A DNA stretch of 64,000 nt, taken from the NCBI GenBank assembly GCA_965277735.1, contig CBDIDO010000002.1:310001-374000 (forward strand), given 5' to 3'. The notes beneath the pieces were generated by a model. That model searched no databases and was not told the origin of the DNA. It saw only the letters and a list, made by a program, of their open reading frames with translations. Of the stretch, positions 9,717-18,549 are shown piece after piece. A program made the position numbers and the translations under genes. The DNA is from RH-AL1 sp965277735 (GTDB lineage Bacteria > Pseudomonadota > Alphaproteobacteria > Rhizobiales > Beijerinckiaceae). The stretch's first letter is position 1, and the number at the start of each line of letters is the position of its first letter.

Positions 9717-10034
9717 CTAGTTCGTGCCGTTCTTCATCTGGAAGTCGCCCTGGCCACCCGGTGTGTGCAGCTCGCCGTCCTTGTCGATCACCAGCTTGGT
9801 TTGGCCGCCGACGACACGACTGGTGCCGAAGGCAAGGTCGCGGAAACCGCACTTGTCCGGACACGGGAAGTCGGCCGAGGCGCCAGCGGCGAGACCCTTT
9901 GTCGTGTCGGACTTGCCGTCGTTGACGGCGACGGTGTGCGACTTCGAATCCTGGTTCGTGACGGTGACCGCGAACGCCGGGCTCGCCGCCAGGACGCCCG
10001 CGCCGATGAGGCCGGCAGCCATGATGATACGCAT
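9717..10034 (-). CDS. Small secreted protein of unknown function
   Basis: Encodes 105 residues with a clear signal peptide (MRIIMAAGLIGAGVLAASPAFA) and a mature part of about 83 residues beginning VTVTNQDSKSHTVAVNDGK. Two cysteines (CPDKCGF) are placed to form a disulfide. The start is supported by AGGAAGAG upstream of ATG 10034. The gene converges on pbpC with a 6-bp gap and is divergent from the next small secreted protein. I do not recognise the family; a periplasmic beta-sandwich is a guess from the alternating T/V pattern. Confidence 0.75.
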   Translation of the reverse strand: MRIIMAAGLIGAGVLAASPAFAVTVTNQDSKSHTVAVNDGKSDTTKGLAAGASADFPCPDKCGFRDLAFGTSRVVGGQTKLVIDKDGELHTPGGQGDFQMKNGTN

Positions 10035-10243
10035 CGTCTCTTCCTTATCGTTCGAGTTGGGTCGGGCACATGCCCGATAAGGAGGAGCTGGCGCACACGC
10101 CTCGCCAAGACGAGGAAAGTGGACGCGAAGATAAGTTTGTCATCAAATGGTAACGGACCGGCGCGCCGGCCCAAGTCAGCTCACGTACCTTGCGTCACCG
10201 TCTCTCGCGTGCGACCTATGCGTGCAAACGCAAGGGAGGGTAT

Positions 10244-10489
10244 ATGCGCAAGATCTTCGCGGCGGCGCTTCTGGTTCTAGCCGGTGCCATTCCCGCGGTG
10301 GCGGAAGTGCATTTTGGCTCCAATGTCTTCATCGGCGGCCACGATTTCTCGCATCAGTCGTTCAACCGGCACCGCCGGCTTCACGTCGAGCTGTACGATC
10401 ACCCGGTCCACGGCGCCGGCTGCGTGATGCGTCGCGACGGGCGCGGCGGCGTGGTCAAGACCTGCCGTTTGCAGCGTATCCCGCATTGA
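10244..10489 (+). CDS. Small secreted His-rich protein, unknown function
   Basis: Encodes 81 residues: signal peptide MRKIFAAALLVLAGAIPAVA followed by a short mature chain rich in His and Arg (HFGSNVFIGGHDFSHQSF; HRRLHVELYDHPVHG) with two cysteines. ATG 10244 follows AAGGGAGGG at good spacing, so it is preferred over an upstream in-frame start at 10190. The histidine content would suit metal binding, but that is only suggestive. It is divergent from the 9717-10034 gene; the roughly 210 bp between them must hold both promoters. Confidence 0.65.
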   Translation: MRKIFAAALLVLAGAIPAVAEVHFGSNVFIGGHDFSHQSFNRHRRLHVELYDHPVHGAGCVMRRDGRGGVVKTCRLQRIPH

Positions 10490-10704
10490 GCGCGCGCAAG
10501 CTCGGCCCAGGCCTCAGCTGCACGCTCAGAACCTTCGGCTTCTGGCTCGCCAACGGTACGGTCGGGCTTCCGCTGCTCAAGGGCATCGATCACCGGAGCG
10601 CGATGCTCGAGTCTCCGAGCCTCCTCGAAGGCGCCATGGCGGTCTGCGAGCCCGGCTACAAAGTGGAACCACCCTTTGCCGGCGAGGAAACAGCGCGGGG
10701 TGGA

Positions 10705-11121
10705 CTATTTCGACCCCGGCGTCGACAGGCCGGGCGCGACGGGGCCGCCGATCTGCGGCACGGGCTTGCCGTCGACGCGCGGCGCGTTGCGGATCGCGTC
10801 GGAATCCATCTCGAGGCAGGTGAGCACCTCGACGTAGCTCGGGCTCGGCGTGCGCGACTGCTCCACGCAATTCGAGCGGTCCTTCGACTTGAAGGACGAC
10901 CAGCGCTTGTTGAGCTGGTCCTTGGCCGCCATCTCGTCCTGCATGCAGCCCTTGTAGGCGTTCGCCCGGTCGTCGCCCGTCGAGAATTTTTGCGCGTCGG
11001 AGCACGAGCCCTTCACGTTGAGGGCCGGCACCCCGCCGCCTTCGCCATAGGACCGGGCTGCAGCCGGCAGGCAGAGGCAGGCCACGGCCGTCGCCACGAA
11101 TATGATCCGAACCGCCCGCAT
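10705..11121 (-). CDS. Small secreted protein of unknown function
   Basis: Encodes 138 residues. It starts at ATG 11121 after a GGAGGGAGAC ribosome site, with signal peptide MRAVRIIFVATAVACLCLPAAARS. The mature part has four cysteines (SCSD, KGCMQ, SNCVEQ, LTCLEMD) spaced like two disulfides, and a Pro/Gly-rich C-terminus. No family recognised. Spacing and charge pattern suggest a small helical periplasmic protein. It is divergent from the lytic transglycosylase gene across a 194-bp promoter region. Confidence 0.7.
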   Translation of the reverse strand: MRAVRIIFVATAVACLCLPAAARSYGEGGGVPALNVKGSCSDAQKFSTGDDRANAYKGCMQDEMAAKDQLNKRWSSFKSKDRSNCVEQSRTPSPSYVEVLTCLEMDSDAIRNAPRVDGKPVPQIGGPVAPGLSTPGSK

Positions 11122-11315
11122 GTCCCGTCTCCCTCCGCCACGTCTCAACTCGCTATATAGCGTGACCGTTGCGGCTCGATACGGCAACGTTTCGTGTTTT
11201 TGCTCGGTGGACAGGCGGCCGCTGGCCGCCGCGGCCATGCCGGTTTGCGCCGGCGCTCCGCCTTGTATTGGCCCTAGAGGGCTGATTAGTCCGCGCCAAA
11301 GACGTGGAGACACTG

Positions 11316-12248
11316 ATGCGAAGGCTTTTTTCGTCCACCCTCGCGCTCGCGCTGGCCGCCGCCACGAGCGTCGCCGTGCTGGCACCGGCCTCCGCCGCCA
11401 CCTGTCATGACCCTGCCGGCTTCGACGCCTGGCTCGGCAAGATCAAGCAGGAGGCGATCGCGCAGGGCATCTCCCAGCAGGCCGCCGAGGAGGGCCTCTC
11501 CGGCATCCAGTTCGACCAGAACGTTCTCCACCACGATCATGGCCAGGGCGTCTTCCACCAGACCTTCGAGCAGTTCTCGCAGCGGATGGTGCCGCCGCGC
11601 CTCGCCCGCGCCCGCGCGCTCGAGAAACGCTACGCCGACGTCTTCCAGCGCATCGAGTCCGAGTACGGCGTGCCGCCGGAGCCGCTGCTGGCGATCTGGG
11701 GGCTCGAGACCGATTTCGGCGCGACGCACGGCAACTTCCGGATGATCCAGTCGATCGCGACGCTGGCCTTCGATTGCCGGCGAACGGACATGTTCAAGGC
11801 CGAGCTGTTCGACGCGCTGCGCATGGTCCAGCGCGGTGTCTCGCCGGACGCCCGCAGCGCCTGGGCCGGCGAGATCGGCCAGACGCAGTTCATGCCCTCG
11901 ACATACATTAAATACGCCGTCGGCGGCCGTGACCTCGACCATTCGGTGTCCGACGTGCTGTCGTCGACCGCCAACTTCCTCAAGGCGCACGGCTGGCAGC
12001 GCGGCGCCGGCTGGGCGCCCGGCCAGCCGAACTTCGCGGTGATCCAGGAGTGGAACAAGGCGACGATCTATTCGCGCACCATCGCCTATTTCGCGACCCG
12101 CCTCGCCGGCGGCTCCGAGGCGGCGTACGGCGGCGGCGGTGGTGGCGGCGAAGAGCCGGCACCGCGCCGGCGCTCGCACCGCGACGATTCTATGGACATG
12201 GACCAAGGCGGCGGCAACGCTCCGCCGAATGCGCTCGACGAGCAGTAG
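11316..12248 (+). CDS. Lytic murein transglycosylase (MltB-like)
   Basis: Encodes 310 residues with a signal peptide ending VAVLAPASAA. The SLT_2/MltB-type domain is clear: IWGLETDFGATHGNF holds the presumed catalytic glutamate, followed by GEIGQTQFMPSTYIKYAVGG and a HGWQRGAGWAPGQ block. The family cleaves peptidoglycan to 1,6-anhydro-muropeptides in the periplasm. The last ~50 residues form a low-complexity Gly/Arg/Asp tail instead of a peptidoglycan-binding domain. ATG 11316 is preferred because GGAGA lies six bases upstream; a GTG at 11304 is the alternative. A paralogue lies at 59776-60564. Confidence 0.9.
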   Translation: MRRLFSSTLALALAAATSVAVLAPASAATCHDPAGFDAWLGKIKQEAIAQGISQQAAEEGLSGIQFDQNVLHHDHGQGVFHQTFEQFSQRMVPPRLARARALEKRYADVFQRIESEYGVPPEPLLAIWGLETDFGATHGNFRMIQSIATLAFDCRRTDMFKAELFDALRMVQRGVSPDARSAWAGEIGQTQFMPSTYIKYAVGGRDLDHSVSDVLSSTANFLKAHGWQRGAGWAPGQPNFAVIQEWNKATIYSRTIAYFATRLAGGSEAAYGGGGGGGEEPAPRRRSHRDDSMDMDQGGGNAPPNALDEQ

Positions 12249-12267
12249 GCTCCGGTTCGATAGGTCT

Positions 12268-13395
12268 TCAGGATCTGCCGGTCAGCAAGGACACGACGTC
12301 GCGCGGGCGCAGCCGACGCGCCACCCATTTGCGGTAGCGCGTCGCGCCGAAGCTCGCGATGATCGCCGCGCGGTTGTCGCGCAGGAAGCCGAGCGCGAAC
12401 GACGAGTGCCGCGAGCCGGCGTTGAGGCCCGGCGCGATGCTGCCGAAATGGTCGAGCGCGCGGACGAAAATGTCGGGATCCTCGAGCCGGCTGGCGAGAT
12501 CGGCGAGCCGCGCGCGGTAGCAGGCGACGATCGCCGGCATCACGTCGAGGTCGAGATCGTCGCGCTGGACCGGGTCGAACGGATAGAAGTTCGCGAGCGC
12601 GGGATGGCGCGAAAGCAGGTTCGCGCCGTGCATCCGATAGACCGCGAGCGCCCTGTCGATGACGATGCCGCCGGTGAGCGCTGTGATGCCGCGCACCAGG
12701 AAATTGTCGGCGCCCGCGCGCAGCGTCGGCGTCGGATCGAGCATCAACGCCACCGCCTCGCGGCGGAAGCAGAGGCCGGTCGACGGCGACCACACCCATT
12801 CGTTGGCGCGCGACGGCGGCAGGTAATGCAGATCGTCGGGCGACAGCGGTGCCGAGTCGCGGCCGAAGCCGAAGGCCTCGAGATTGCTCATGCGGCAGAG
12901 AGAGCCGCTGCGGCCGCGCCCCGACGCCACGAAGCGCGCCAGCAGTGTGCCCGTGCCGACGACGATGTCGTCGCCATCGCTCTGGTACATGTCGACCGAG
13001 GTGAGACCGACCGGTATGCGGCTGACGAGATGCGCCTTGATGTGGGTCTCGACATTGGTCGGCAGCAGCAGGTCGTCGCCGTCGATGAACATGACGTAGC
13101 TGCCGGTCGCGCGGGCGAAGCCCTGGACGACGGCGCCCGTCTCGTGACCGTTCACGTCCGAGAAGATCTTGTCGAAGGCGACGTCGGCACGCAGCGCCGG
13201 CAGCTCGTCGGCAAACGAATCGATCACGTCGCGCGAGTTGTCGGTCGAGACGTTGTCGACGACGATGAGCTGCAGACGCGGGTAGGTTTGCCGCAACACC
13301 GAGTCGAGGCAGGCGCGCAGGAACGACGCGTGGTTGTAGCAAACCACGCAGACGCTCACGAGCGGCAGCTTGAGCCTCGTCTCAACGTCCGTCAT
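12268..13395 (-). CDS. GT2-family glycosyltransferase (first of three related copies)
   Basis: Encodes 375 residues. A GT-A fold N-terminus has VSVCVVCYNHASFLRA and VDNVSTDNSRDVID, and the metal-binding motif appears as MFIDGDDLLLP. An N-terminal nucleotide-sugar domain of about 220 residues is followed by a helical C-terminus. It shares an unusual set of blocks with 14948-16060 and 22667-23791: VETHIKAHL after the DGDD motif, then a VGLTSVDM-like strand, then WVWSPSTGLCFRREAV. It probably adds a sugar in surface polysaccharide assembly at the cytoplasmic face. Its ATG overlaps the stop of the SGNH gene by 4 bp, with GGAGG upstream, so the two are co-translated. Confidence 0.88.
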   Translation of the reverse strand: MTDVETRLKLPLVSVCVVCYNHASFLRACLDSVLRQTYPRLQLIVVDNVSTDNSRDVIDSFADELPALRADVAFDKIFSDVNGHETGAVVQGFARATGSYVMFIDGDDLLLPTNVETHIKAHLVSRIPVGLTSVDMYQSDGDDIVVGTGTLLARFVASGRGRSGSLCRMSNLEAFGFGRDSAPLSPDDLHYLPPSRANEWVWSPSTGLCFRREAVALMLDPTPTLRAGADNFLVRGITALTGGIVIDRALAVYRMHGANLLSRHPALANFYPFDPVQRDDLDLDVMPAIVACYRARLADLASRLEDPDIFVRALDHFGSIAPGLNAGSRHSSFALGFLRDNRAAIIASFGATRYRKWVARRLRPRDVVSLLTGRS

Positions 13396-14576
13396 TTCGC
13401 CTCCGAAGCCAGAGCGCCCTCAACCGGGGTGAGCGGCAGCTTGAGCCTCGTGTCGCGCGCCACGGCGTCGGCGAGCTTGCGCGCCAGCTGGCGGTTGGCC
13501 TCGCCCGTCGGATGGCCGTCACCGGGGATACGCAGCGTTTCAATCGGCGCCGTGGTGTCGTCGGGAACGACGATCGCGCCGGCAGCCCGGAAGCGAGCAT
13601 CGAGATCCGTCGAGGTGAAGCCGGCATGGGCGACATAGAGCGGATCGTCGCGCTCCATGTCCAGGATGATGATCGGCACCTTGTACTTCGTATGCGCCAG
13701 CTCGGTGATCACGTTGACGACGGCGATGTAGGTCTCGACGCCGGCGCGGCTCGGGCGCTCGAGCAGCGGCGCCAGCAGGTGCTGGTAGGACGCAAGCGAC
13801 TGCCAGGCGTGGGAGCGGCAATGGCCGGCGAGCTCGAGCTTGCCGTCGGTCAGCACGTAGCGCGGCGCGCCGGCCGTCCAGGACGGCAGGCAGGCGGTGC
13901 GATCGACTTGAAACGATTCCGTCTCCAGGATGACGAGCTTCGCCGTCGCGATATCCTTGTCGAACATGCCCTTCTGCATCGCGAGGAGCGTCTGCGCCGG
14001 ACTGTAGCCCGGGAAGCCGTAATTCTCGACGTTGGCCCCGGTGATGTCGGCAAAGGCCTGCGGCAGTGTACCGGAATCGTCGAGCCCGACGCCGAACGTG
14101 TAGCTGTCGCCAAAGAAGCGCACACCGGGTGCGTCGGCCGGGGACGTGGTTGCTCGCAGCAGCCTGTCGTTCAGCGTGTAGGTGACCCTGTAGATCGTCT
14201 TGCCGTCGATCGTCTTGTAGACTTGGTGCGGCCCTTTGCTGACGGCGACGGAGCCGAAATTCTCGTCCGGCCGCCACATGCCCGGCGCCGACAGATCGAC
14301 GTTGGGATCGCGCGCTTCGTAATAGCCCTCGACGACGGCAAAGCCGACGCAAAGCGTGGCCGTCGTCACCAGGCTATTCTGCAGCGCGCCGCGCGTCTGC
14401 GCCGCGATCGCGCCCGCCAGGATCGCGATGGCAAGCGCGATCTTGACCGGCACGTAAGCTATGGCGTTCGGGCGAAACAGCACGACGAGCGCCACGACGC
14501 AGGCCAGCGGCACCCCGATACGCAAGGCGAGAGAGGTCAGCCGTCGTATGCGGCCGCTTCGCATCCTATGTCTCAT
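13392..14576 (-). CDS. Membrane-anchored SGNH-type hydrolase/acyltransferase
   Basis: Encodes 394 residues. Two or three membrane segments fill the first ~90 residues (LTSLALRIGVPLACVVALVV; IALAIAILAGAIAA). The SGNH block I is FFGDSYTFGVGL and the block with the catalytic Asp/His is GDGHPTGEANRQLA. In glycan clusters such proteins add or remove O-acyl groups on polysaccharides at the periplasmic face; that role is inferred from context. It is the first gene of a two-gene unit with the downstream GT2 gene. The 3' end carries a 21-bp direct repeat also found in the start of that GT2 gene. Confidence 0.8.
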   Translation of the reverse strand: MRHRMRSGRIRRLTSLALRIGVPLACVVALVVLFRPNAIAYVPVKIALAIAILAGAIAAQTRGALQNSLVTTATLCVGFAVVEGYYEARDPNVDLSAPGMWRPDENFGSVAVSKGPHQVYKTIDGKTIYRVTYTLNDRLLRATTSPADAPGVRFFGDSYTFGVGLDDSGTLPQAFADITGANVENYGFPGYSPAQTLLAMQKGMFDKDIATAKLVILETESFQVDRTACLPSWTAGAPRYVLTDGKLELAGHCRSHAWQSLASYQHLLAPLLERPSRAGVETYIAVVNVITELAHTKYKVPIIILDMERDDPLYVAHAGFTSTDLDARFRAAGAIVVPDDTTAPIETLRIPGDGHPTGEANRQLARKLADAVARDTRLKLPLTPVEGALASEAK

Positions 14577-14947
14577 TCCTGATTTTCACGGATTTCGACG
14601 TAAAGAGCGCCTCCCCTCGTGGCAAGTTCGCTACCCCTGCTCTTTGCGAACCGCGAATAGCCCCCGGCCGGAAAAGCGGCCCACCACAATGGCCGCTTTA
14701 ACGGGTCGATCGCGACGACGACGTCATTGTCCTGCCGTCTGCTTAGCATCGTAGAGACCCCGATACGTTGTGTGATCTCGTGATCGCAGCGTAGGCACTT
14801 GACGTTTTCGTGTGGTCGAAGACGACGAACATGCGGGTTGACAGGCTTCGTCCTGGCGCACTTTTAGACGCTCCGCAAGGCACTTCACGCCTCGGCATCT
14901 TAAGCCGGTCGGCTGCAACAATTACGCAAAGAGACACAAGGCGCGAA
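14577..14947. promoter_or_regulatory. Divergent promoter region in the glycan island
   Basis: This 371-bp gap separates the minus-strand SGNH-GT2 unit from the plus-strand GT2-GT4 unit and is less GC-rich than its neighbours. A -35-like TTGACA sits at 14838-14843. A weak -10-like TTTTAG lies about 17-18 bp downstream, in the right position for the GT2 gene starting at 14948. No hairpin, operator or extra gene is convincing. The promoter call is tentative. Confidence 0.35.
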
Positions 14948-16060
14948 ATGGATGGGTTAGCACTTCCCAAGGTTAGCGTAATTATTGTCAACTACAATTA
15001 CGGCCACCTCCTCAAGACGGCCGTGGCGAGCGTCGCGACTCAAACCTATCCGAACATCGAACTGATCATCGTGGACGACAAATCAACGGACGACAGCCGC
15101 ACGATCATTGACGAGATCTGTGCCGCTACGCCGGCAACCATCCCCGTAAAGCTCGAAGAAAACGCCGGCCAGACGATCGCGAGCTTGCGCGGCTTCGAAA
15201 GATCGACGGGTTTCTACGTCCTGTTCCTCGATGCTGACGACCAGCTCCTGCCGACGTCGATCGAGACCCACGTGGCCGCGCAATTTTCGAGTCGGATCCA
15301 TGTCGCGTTCACGACGGTCGACATCGTGCACAACGTGCTCGGCCAGGACGTCTGCGCGTCGTCGCGGGGTTTCCATCAGCATGTGACTCAGGGCGCGGGA
15401 CGTCGCGCCGCCTCCATCCGACTCGTGAACGACTACCTGCCGTCCTCCTGGTTCGGCTCGCGGGAGCCGGTGTTCGGCGTCGAGGATCTACACTACGTCC
15501 CACCGGGGCAGACCGAGCCCTGGGTCTGGTCACCGTCCTCAGCCAATTGCTACCGCCGCGATGCCGTGGCTTTCCTTCTGCAGGAGCATCGGCTCGCAGG
15601 CGTACGTTGGGGCACGGACGCTCTTCTGATCCGTCCCCTGTCTGCGATGTTCGGCTCGCTGCTCATCGACCGGCCGCTCATGCGATACGTCACGCACGGC
15701 TCGAACTATTTCGCGAGGGGCGCGCCGCTCCAGCACCTCAATGAGTACGACCCGGAGCATACAGAGGACTACACGACCGGGTTGACCAGAATCGTGATCG
15801 AAGCCTTGATGGCCGACGCGCCGGAATTTGGGGCCCGGATCGATCCGCCCGACGTCTTTTTCGCGGCGATGCGAGCCCTCTCGGATGGCTGGGGCATGAA
15901 TCGACAGGGCGGCGATTTTTACCTCGCGGCACTGCAGAAGCGACGCGCACCTCTCGTCGAGGCTTTCGGGGCCGCTATCGTCGACCGCGAAGTCGCTCGC
16001 CGCAAGCGAGCACGGATCCTTGAAGACCTCGGCAACCTGCTGCCATGGCGCCGACGATAG
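14948..16060 (+). CDS. GT2-family glycosyltransferase (second related copy)
   Basis: Encodes 370 residues, starting MDGLALPKVSVIIVNYNYGH. Key motifs are VDDKSTDDSRTIID and FLDADDQLLPTSIETH (DXD motif), then VAFTTVDIVH and WVWSPSSANCYRRDAV. The block order matches the genes at 12268-13395 and 22667-23791, marking a local paralogue set that probably acts on related acceptors. ATG 14948 was chosen because the domain starts directly after it and AAGG lies seven bases upstream. The leader resembles that of the next gene (AAGGCGCGA before ATG in both). Base composition is slightly lower in GC than flanking housekeeping genes. Confidence 0.87.
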   Translation: MDGLALPKVSVIIVNYNYGHLLKTAVASVATQTYPNIELIIVDDKSTDDSRTIIDEICAATPATIPVKLEENAGQTIASLRGFERSTGFYVLFLDADDQLLPTSIETHVAAQFSSRIHVAFTTVDIVHNVLGQDVCASSRGFHQHVTQGAGRRAASIRLVNDYLPSSWFGSREPVFGVEDLHYVPPGQTEPWVWSPSSANCYRRDAVAFLLQEHRLAGVRWGTDALLIRPLSAMFGSLLIDRPLMRYVTHGSNYFARGAPLQHLNEYDPEHTEDYTTGLTRIVIEALMADAPEFGARIDPPDVFFAAMRALSDGWGMNRQGGDFYLAALQKRRAPLVEAFGAAIVDREVARRKRARILEDLGNLLPWRRR

Positions 16061-16125
16061 CAAAACGTTACCGCGGCGCTCGGCGGTAATGCTGCGGGTT
16101 GGCCGGACATAAGCAAAGGCGCGAC

Positions 16126-17370
16126 ATGCACGTGACGGTTATCGACAGCGGTCTGCAATCCCACTTCGGGCATAGCTATTCGATCGCGAAAGCTGCTCAC
16201 GGCGAGTTGGCTGCGCTCGGGATCTCTCATGGGATCTACGCCCACCAGAGCGCGGAGCCCGATATCTGCCGCGAACTCGGTTCCAACCCGCATTTCACGC
16301 GCTGCCTGTACGATCACATGCAGCCCGGGCGTTTGGAGCGGGCACAGCGTTGGATCAAAGCGCGTGCCCAGACTCGGCCTGTCGACGACTCCCCCTCCGA
16401 AAGGGAAAGCGCTCGGGTGCTGAACGCCGCCTACGAGGCCGATTTGAAACGTATCCCAGAGGAGGTCTGGCGCCCCGGCAACGCCGCGCTTTTTGTCGGC
16501 CCGATGCAGCACCAGTTGCTGGGCATCGCCCGCTTCCTGCGTGGTCGCGGCGATGCGCCCACCGGGGCCATCGTCTTGCAAATGCTGTTCTTGCCCGACT
16601 GGCTGCCCTGGTCCCGCCCCGCGGATCTTGGCAGAGGTTTGTATGAGCAGGCTTTCCGGCTGCTCGAGCCCCTCATCGGGCATTCGGTGTTTTTCACTGC
16701 GGAAATCGAGCCCGTCGCTGCCTTTTATCGCGAGCACTACGGTCTCGATCTCGCCTTGCTACCGTTCCCTCAGACGGCCGCGCCTTCGCAGAAACAGACC
16801 GGTGAGCGCATCCGCGTCGGCTTCTTCGGCTACTCGAAGGCGGAGAAGGGGTTCCACCTTCTTCCAGGTGCGTTCCGAAGCTGCGCGGAGGCCAGGAGCG
16901 ACATCGACTTTACGGTGCAGGTGCAACATCATCACACCGAGCCGGAGGTCGTGAACGCCGAAGCCGAATTGCGATTGGTCCCGAGAGTCCGCATCCTGGA
17001 TGGCGCTCTTACGACCGAGGACTTCGAGCGCGAGTGCGCCGACGTCGATATGGTCGTGATCCCGTACGATCCGTCCGTCTTCGGATTACGCAATTCGGGG
17101 ATTTTCGTCGAAGCGGCGTCGGCGGGACGCCCTGTCATCGCCTCGAAAGGCACCTGGGCCGCTCGCAGCGTCGAAGCGGACGAAGCCGCAGGCGTGGTGT
17201 TCGCGCCCTACGGCGCGAAGGCGCTCAGCGAGGCCATCCTGTCCGCATGCTCGACGTTGCCGGATCTCAAGCGCAAGGCGGCCCGCACGGCGCTCGACTT
17301 CATGCAGCGAAATTCCGTTACGGCGTTTGGCAAAACCCTTGTCTCTTTCGCAGAGTCGACGAGACGGTAA
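16126..17370 (+). CDS. GT4-like glycosyltransferase
   Basis: Encodes 414 residues of GT-B type. The N-terminal half starts VTVIDSGLQSHFGHSYSIAKA. The C-terminal half has RVGFFGYSKAEKGFHLLPGAF (the G..KGF type donor-domain start) and MVVIPYDPSVFGLRNSGIFVEA, where the conserved E-x7-E-like region of GT4 enzymes lies, then GRPVIASKGTW. It would transfer a nucleotide-activated sugar in cytoplasmic glycan assembly. ATG 16126 with AAAGG upstream is preferred over TTG 16099. It follows the GT2 gene by 65 bp in the same orientation and is probably co-transcribed. Donor and acceptor unknown. Confidence 0.8.
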   Translation: MHVTVIDSGLQSHFGHSYSIAKAAHGELAALGISHGIYAHQSAEPDICRELGSNPHFTRCLYDHMQPGRLERAQRWIKARAQTRPVDDSPSERESARVLNAAYEADLKRIPEEVWRPGNAALFVGPMQHQLLGIARFLRGRGDAPTGAIVLQMLFLPDWLPWSRPADLGRGLYEQAFRLLEPLIGHSVFFTAEIEPVAAFYREHYGLDLALLPFPQTAAPSQKQTGERIRVGFFGYSKAEKGFHLLPGAFRSCAEARSDIDFTVQVQHHHTEPEVVNAEAELRLVPRVRILDGALTTEDFERECADVDMVVIPYDPSVFGLRNSGIFVEAASAGRPVIASKGTWAARSVEADEAAGVVFAPYGAKALSEAILSACSTLPDLKRKAARTALDFMQRNSVTAFGKTLVSFAESTRR

Positions 17371-17373
17371 AGA

Positions 17374-17397
17374 TTTGGGCACAAACATTTGCCCGAA
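17374..17397. terminator. Hairpin between convergent glycan genes
   Basis: TTTGGGCA and TGCCCGAA form an eight-base-pair stem (one G-U pair) with an eight-base loop, directly after the GT4 stop and before the end of the convergent aminotransferase gene. There is no clear U-run on either strand, so it is a weak or bidirectional terminator candidate. Confidence 0.4.
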
Positions 17398-17433
17398 GGA
17401 CCGCCTCCGTCGTGACCGCTGCCGCCAACCTGT

Positions 17434-18549
17434 TCATGCGGAAGCCCTGAGCTCGTCGAGCGAGGCCAGCACGGCCGCGACAACCTCGCGCGCGTCCGCC
17501 GGGGGCATGTGAGGCCCGATCGGCAGGCTTAGGACCTCGTTGGCGAGCGTATCGGCGAGTGGCCAAAGCGCGGCGCGGTCCTTCATCGCCGTATAGGCCT
17601 GCTGCCGGGCCGGCGCGATCGGATAATGAATTCCGCATTCGACACCCCTCGAGAGCAGTGCCGCCTGCAGCGCGTCCCGGCGCGGATGACGGACAACGTA
17701 GAGGTGCCAGGCATGCCGCACGCCGGCTGCGACGGTGGGACGCTCGAGGGGCGCGGCGGCCAGACCTTCAGAGTAGATCTCGGCGATGCGTTCGCGCCGC
17801 GCGTTCCACTCGGCGAGCACCGGCAGCTTTGCGCGGAGGATAGCCGCCTGGAGCGGATCGAGCCGACTGTTCACGCCCTGCTCTTCGTTGACGTATTTCG
17901 TCGATGAGCCGTAGTTGCGCAGGATCGCGATCCGCTTCGCGATCTCGGGATCGTTTGTGGTCACGCCGCCCGCATCGCCGAAGGCACCGAGATTCTTGCC
18001 GGGATAGAAGCTCCAGGCGACGGCATCGCCATGATGGCCGATCCGCTGTTCGCCAATTGCGGCACCGTGTGCCTGCGCCGCATCCTCCACGATGCGCAAG
18101 CCGGCTCTCCGGGCAATCTGACCAAGCGCCGTCATATCGGCGGGATGGCCGAAGAGGTGCACTGGGAGCAGCGCCTTGGTCCGCTCGGTGATGGCGCTTT
18201 CGACACGGGCGGGATCGAGATTGTGCGTCCGCGGGCACGGCTCGACCGGCACGATCGTCGCCCCGACTGTCGTGACCGCGAGCCATGTCGCGATGAAGGT
18301 ATGCGAGGGAACGATGACCTCGTCTCCCGGACCGACCCCCACGGCGCGTAATGCCAGCGAGATCGCATCGAGGCCGTTGGCGACACCGATGCAGTGCCGC
18401 GCACCGGTCCAGGCCGCAAACTCTTCCTCGAAAGCTTCGACCTCGCCACCGAGAATGTAGCGGCCAGACTCCAGGACGCGGGCGACTGCGGCGTCGATCT
18501 GAGGCATCAGCTCGAGATAGCTCGCCTTTACATCGAGGAAACGGATCAT
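17434..18549 (-). CDS. DegT/DnrJ/EryC1-type sugar aminotransferase (FdtB/WecE-like)
   Basis: Encodes 371 residues of the PLP-dependent nucleotide-sugar aminotransferase family. The PLP lysine is in SFYPGKNLGAFGDAGG (Lys185), and the aspartate contacting the pyridine nitrogen is in VEDAAQAHGA (Asp156). The next gene upstream in the operon encodes a 3,4-ketoisomerase domain, and the two overlap by 4 bp. That pairing is typical for dTDP-3-amino-3,6-dideoxyhexose synthesis (Fuc3N or Qui3N). This enzyme would therefore aminate the 3-keto sugar. Galacto versus gluco product cannot be told from the sequence. rmlA/rmlB for the dTDP-4-keto precursor are not in the window. Confidence 0.88.
   Translation of the reverse strand: MIRFLDVKASYLELMPQIDAAVARVLESGRYILGGEVEAFEEEFAAWTGARHCIGVANGLDAISLALRAVGVGPGDEVIVPSHTFIATWLAVTTVGATIVPVEPCPRTHNLDPARVESAITERTKALLPVHLFGHPADMTALGQIARRAGLRIVEDAAQAHGAAIGEQRIGHHGDAVAWSFYPGKNLGAFGDAGGVTTNDPEIAKRIAILRNYGSSTKYVNEEQGVNSRLDPLQAAILRAKLPVLAEWNARRERIAEIYSEGLAAAPLERPTVAAGVRHAWHLYVVRHPRRDALQAALLSRGVECGIHYPIAPARQQAYTAMKDRAALWPLADTLANEVLSLPIGPHMPPADAREVVAAVLASLDELRASA

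Noticed and set aside
10499..10704. Small gene in the gap after the His-rich secreted protein
   Set aside because: Short frames lack ribosome sites and domain character.
12139..13638. 500-codon open frame antisense to the first GT2 gene
   Set aside because: Very Arg/Glu/Val-rich with no domain; minus-strand GT2 and SGNH motifs are decisive.
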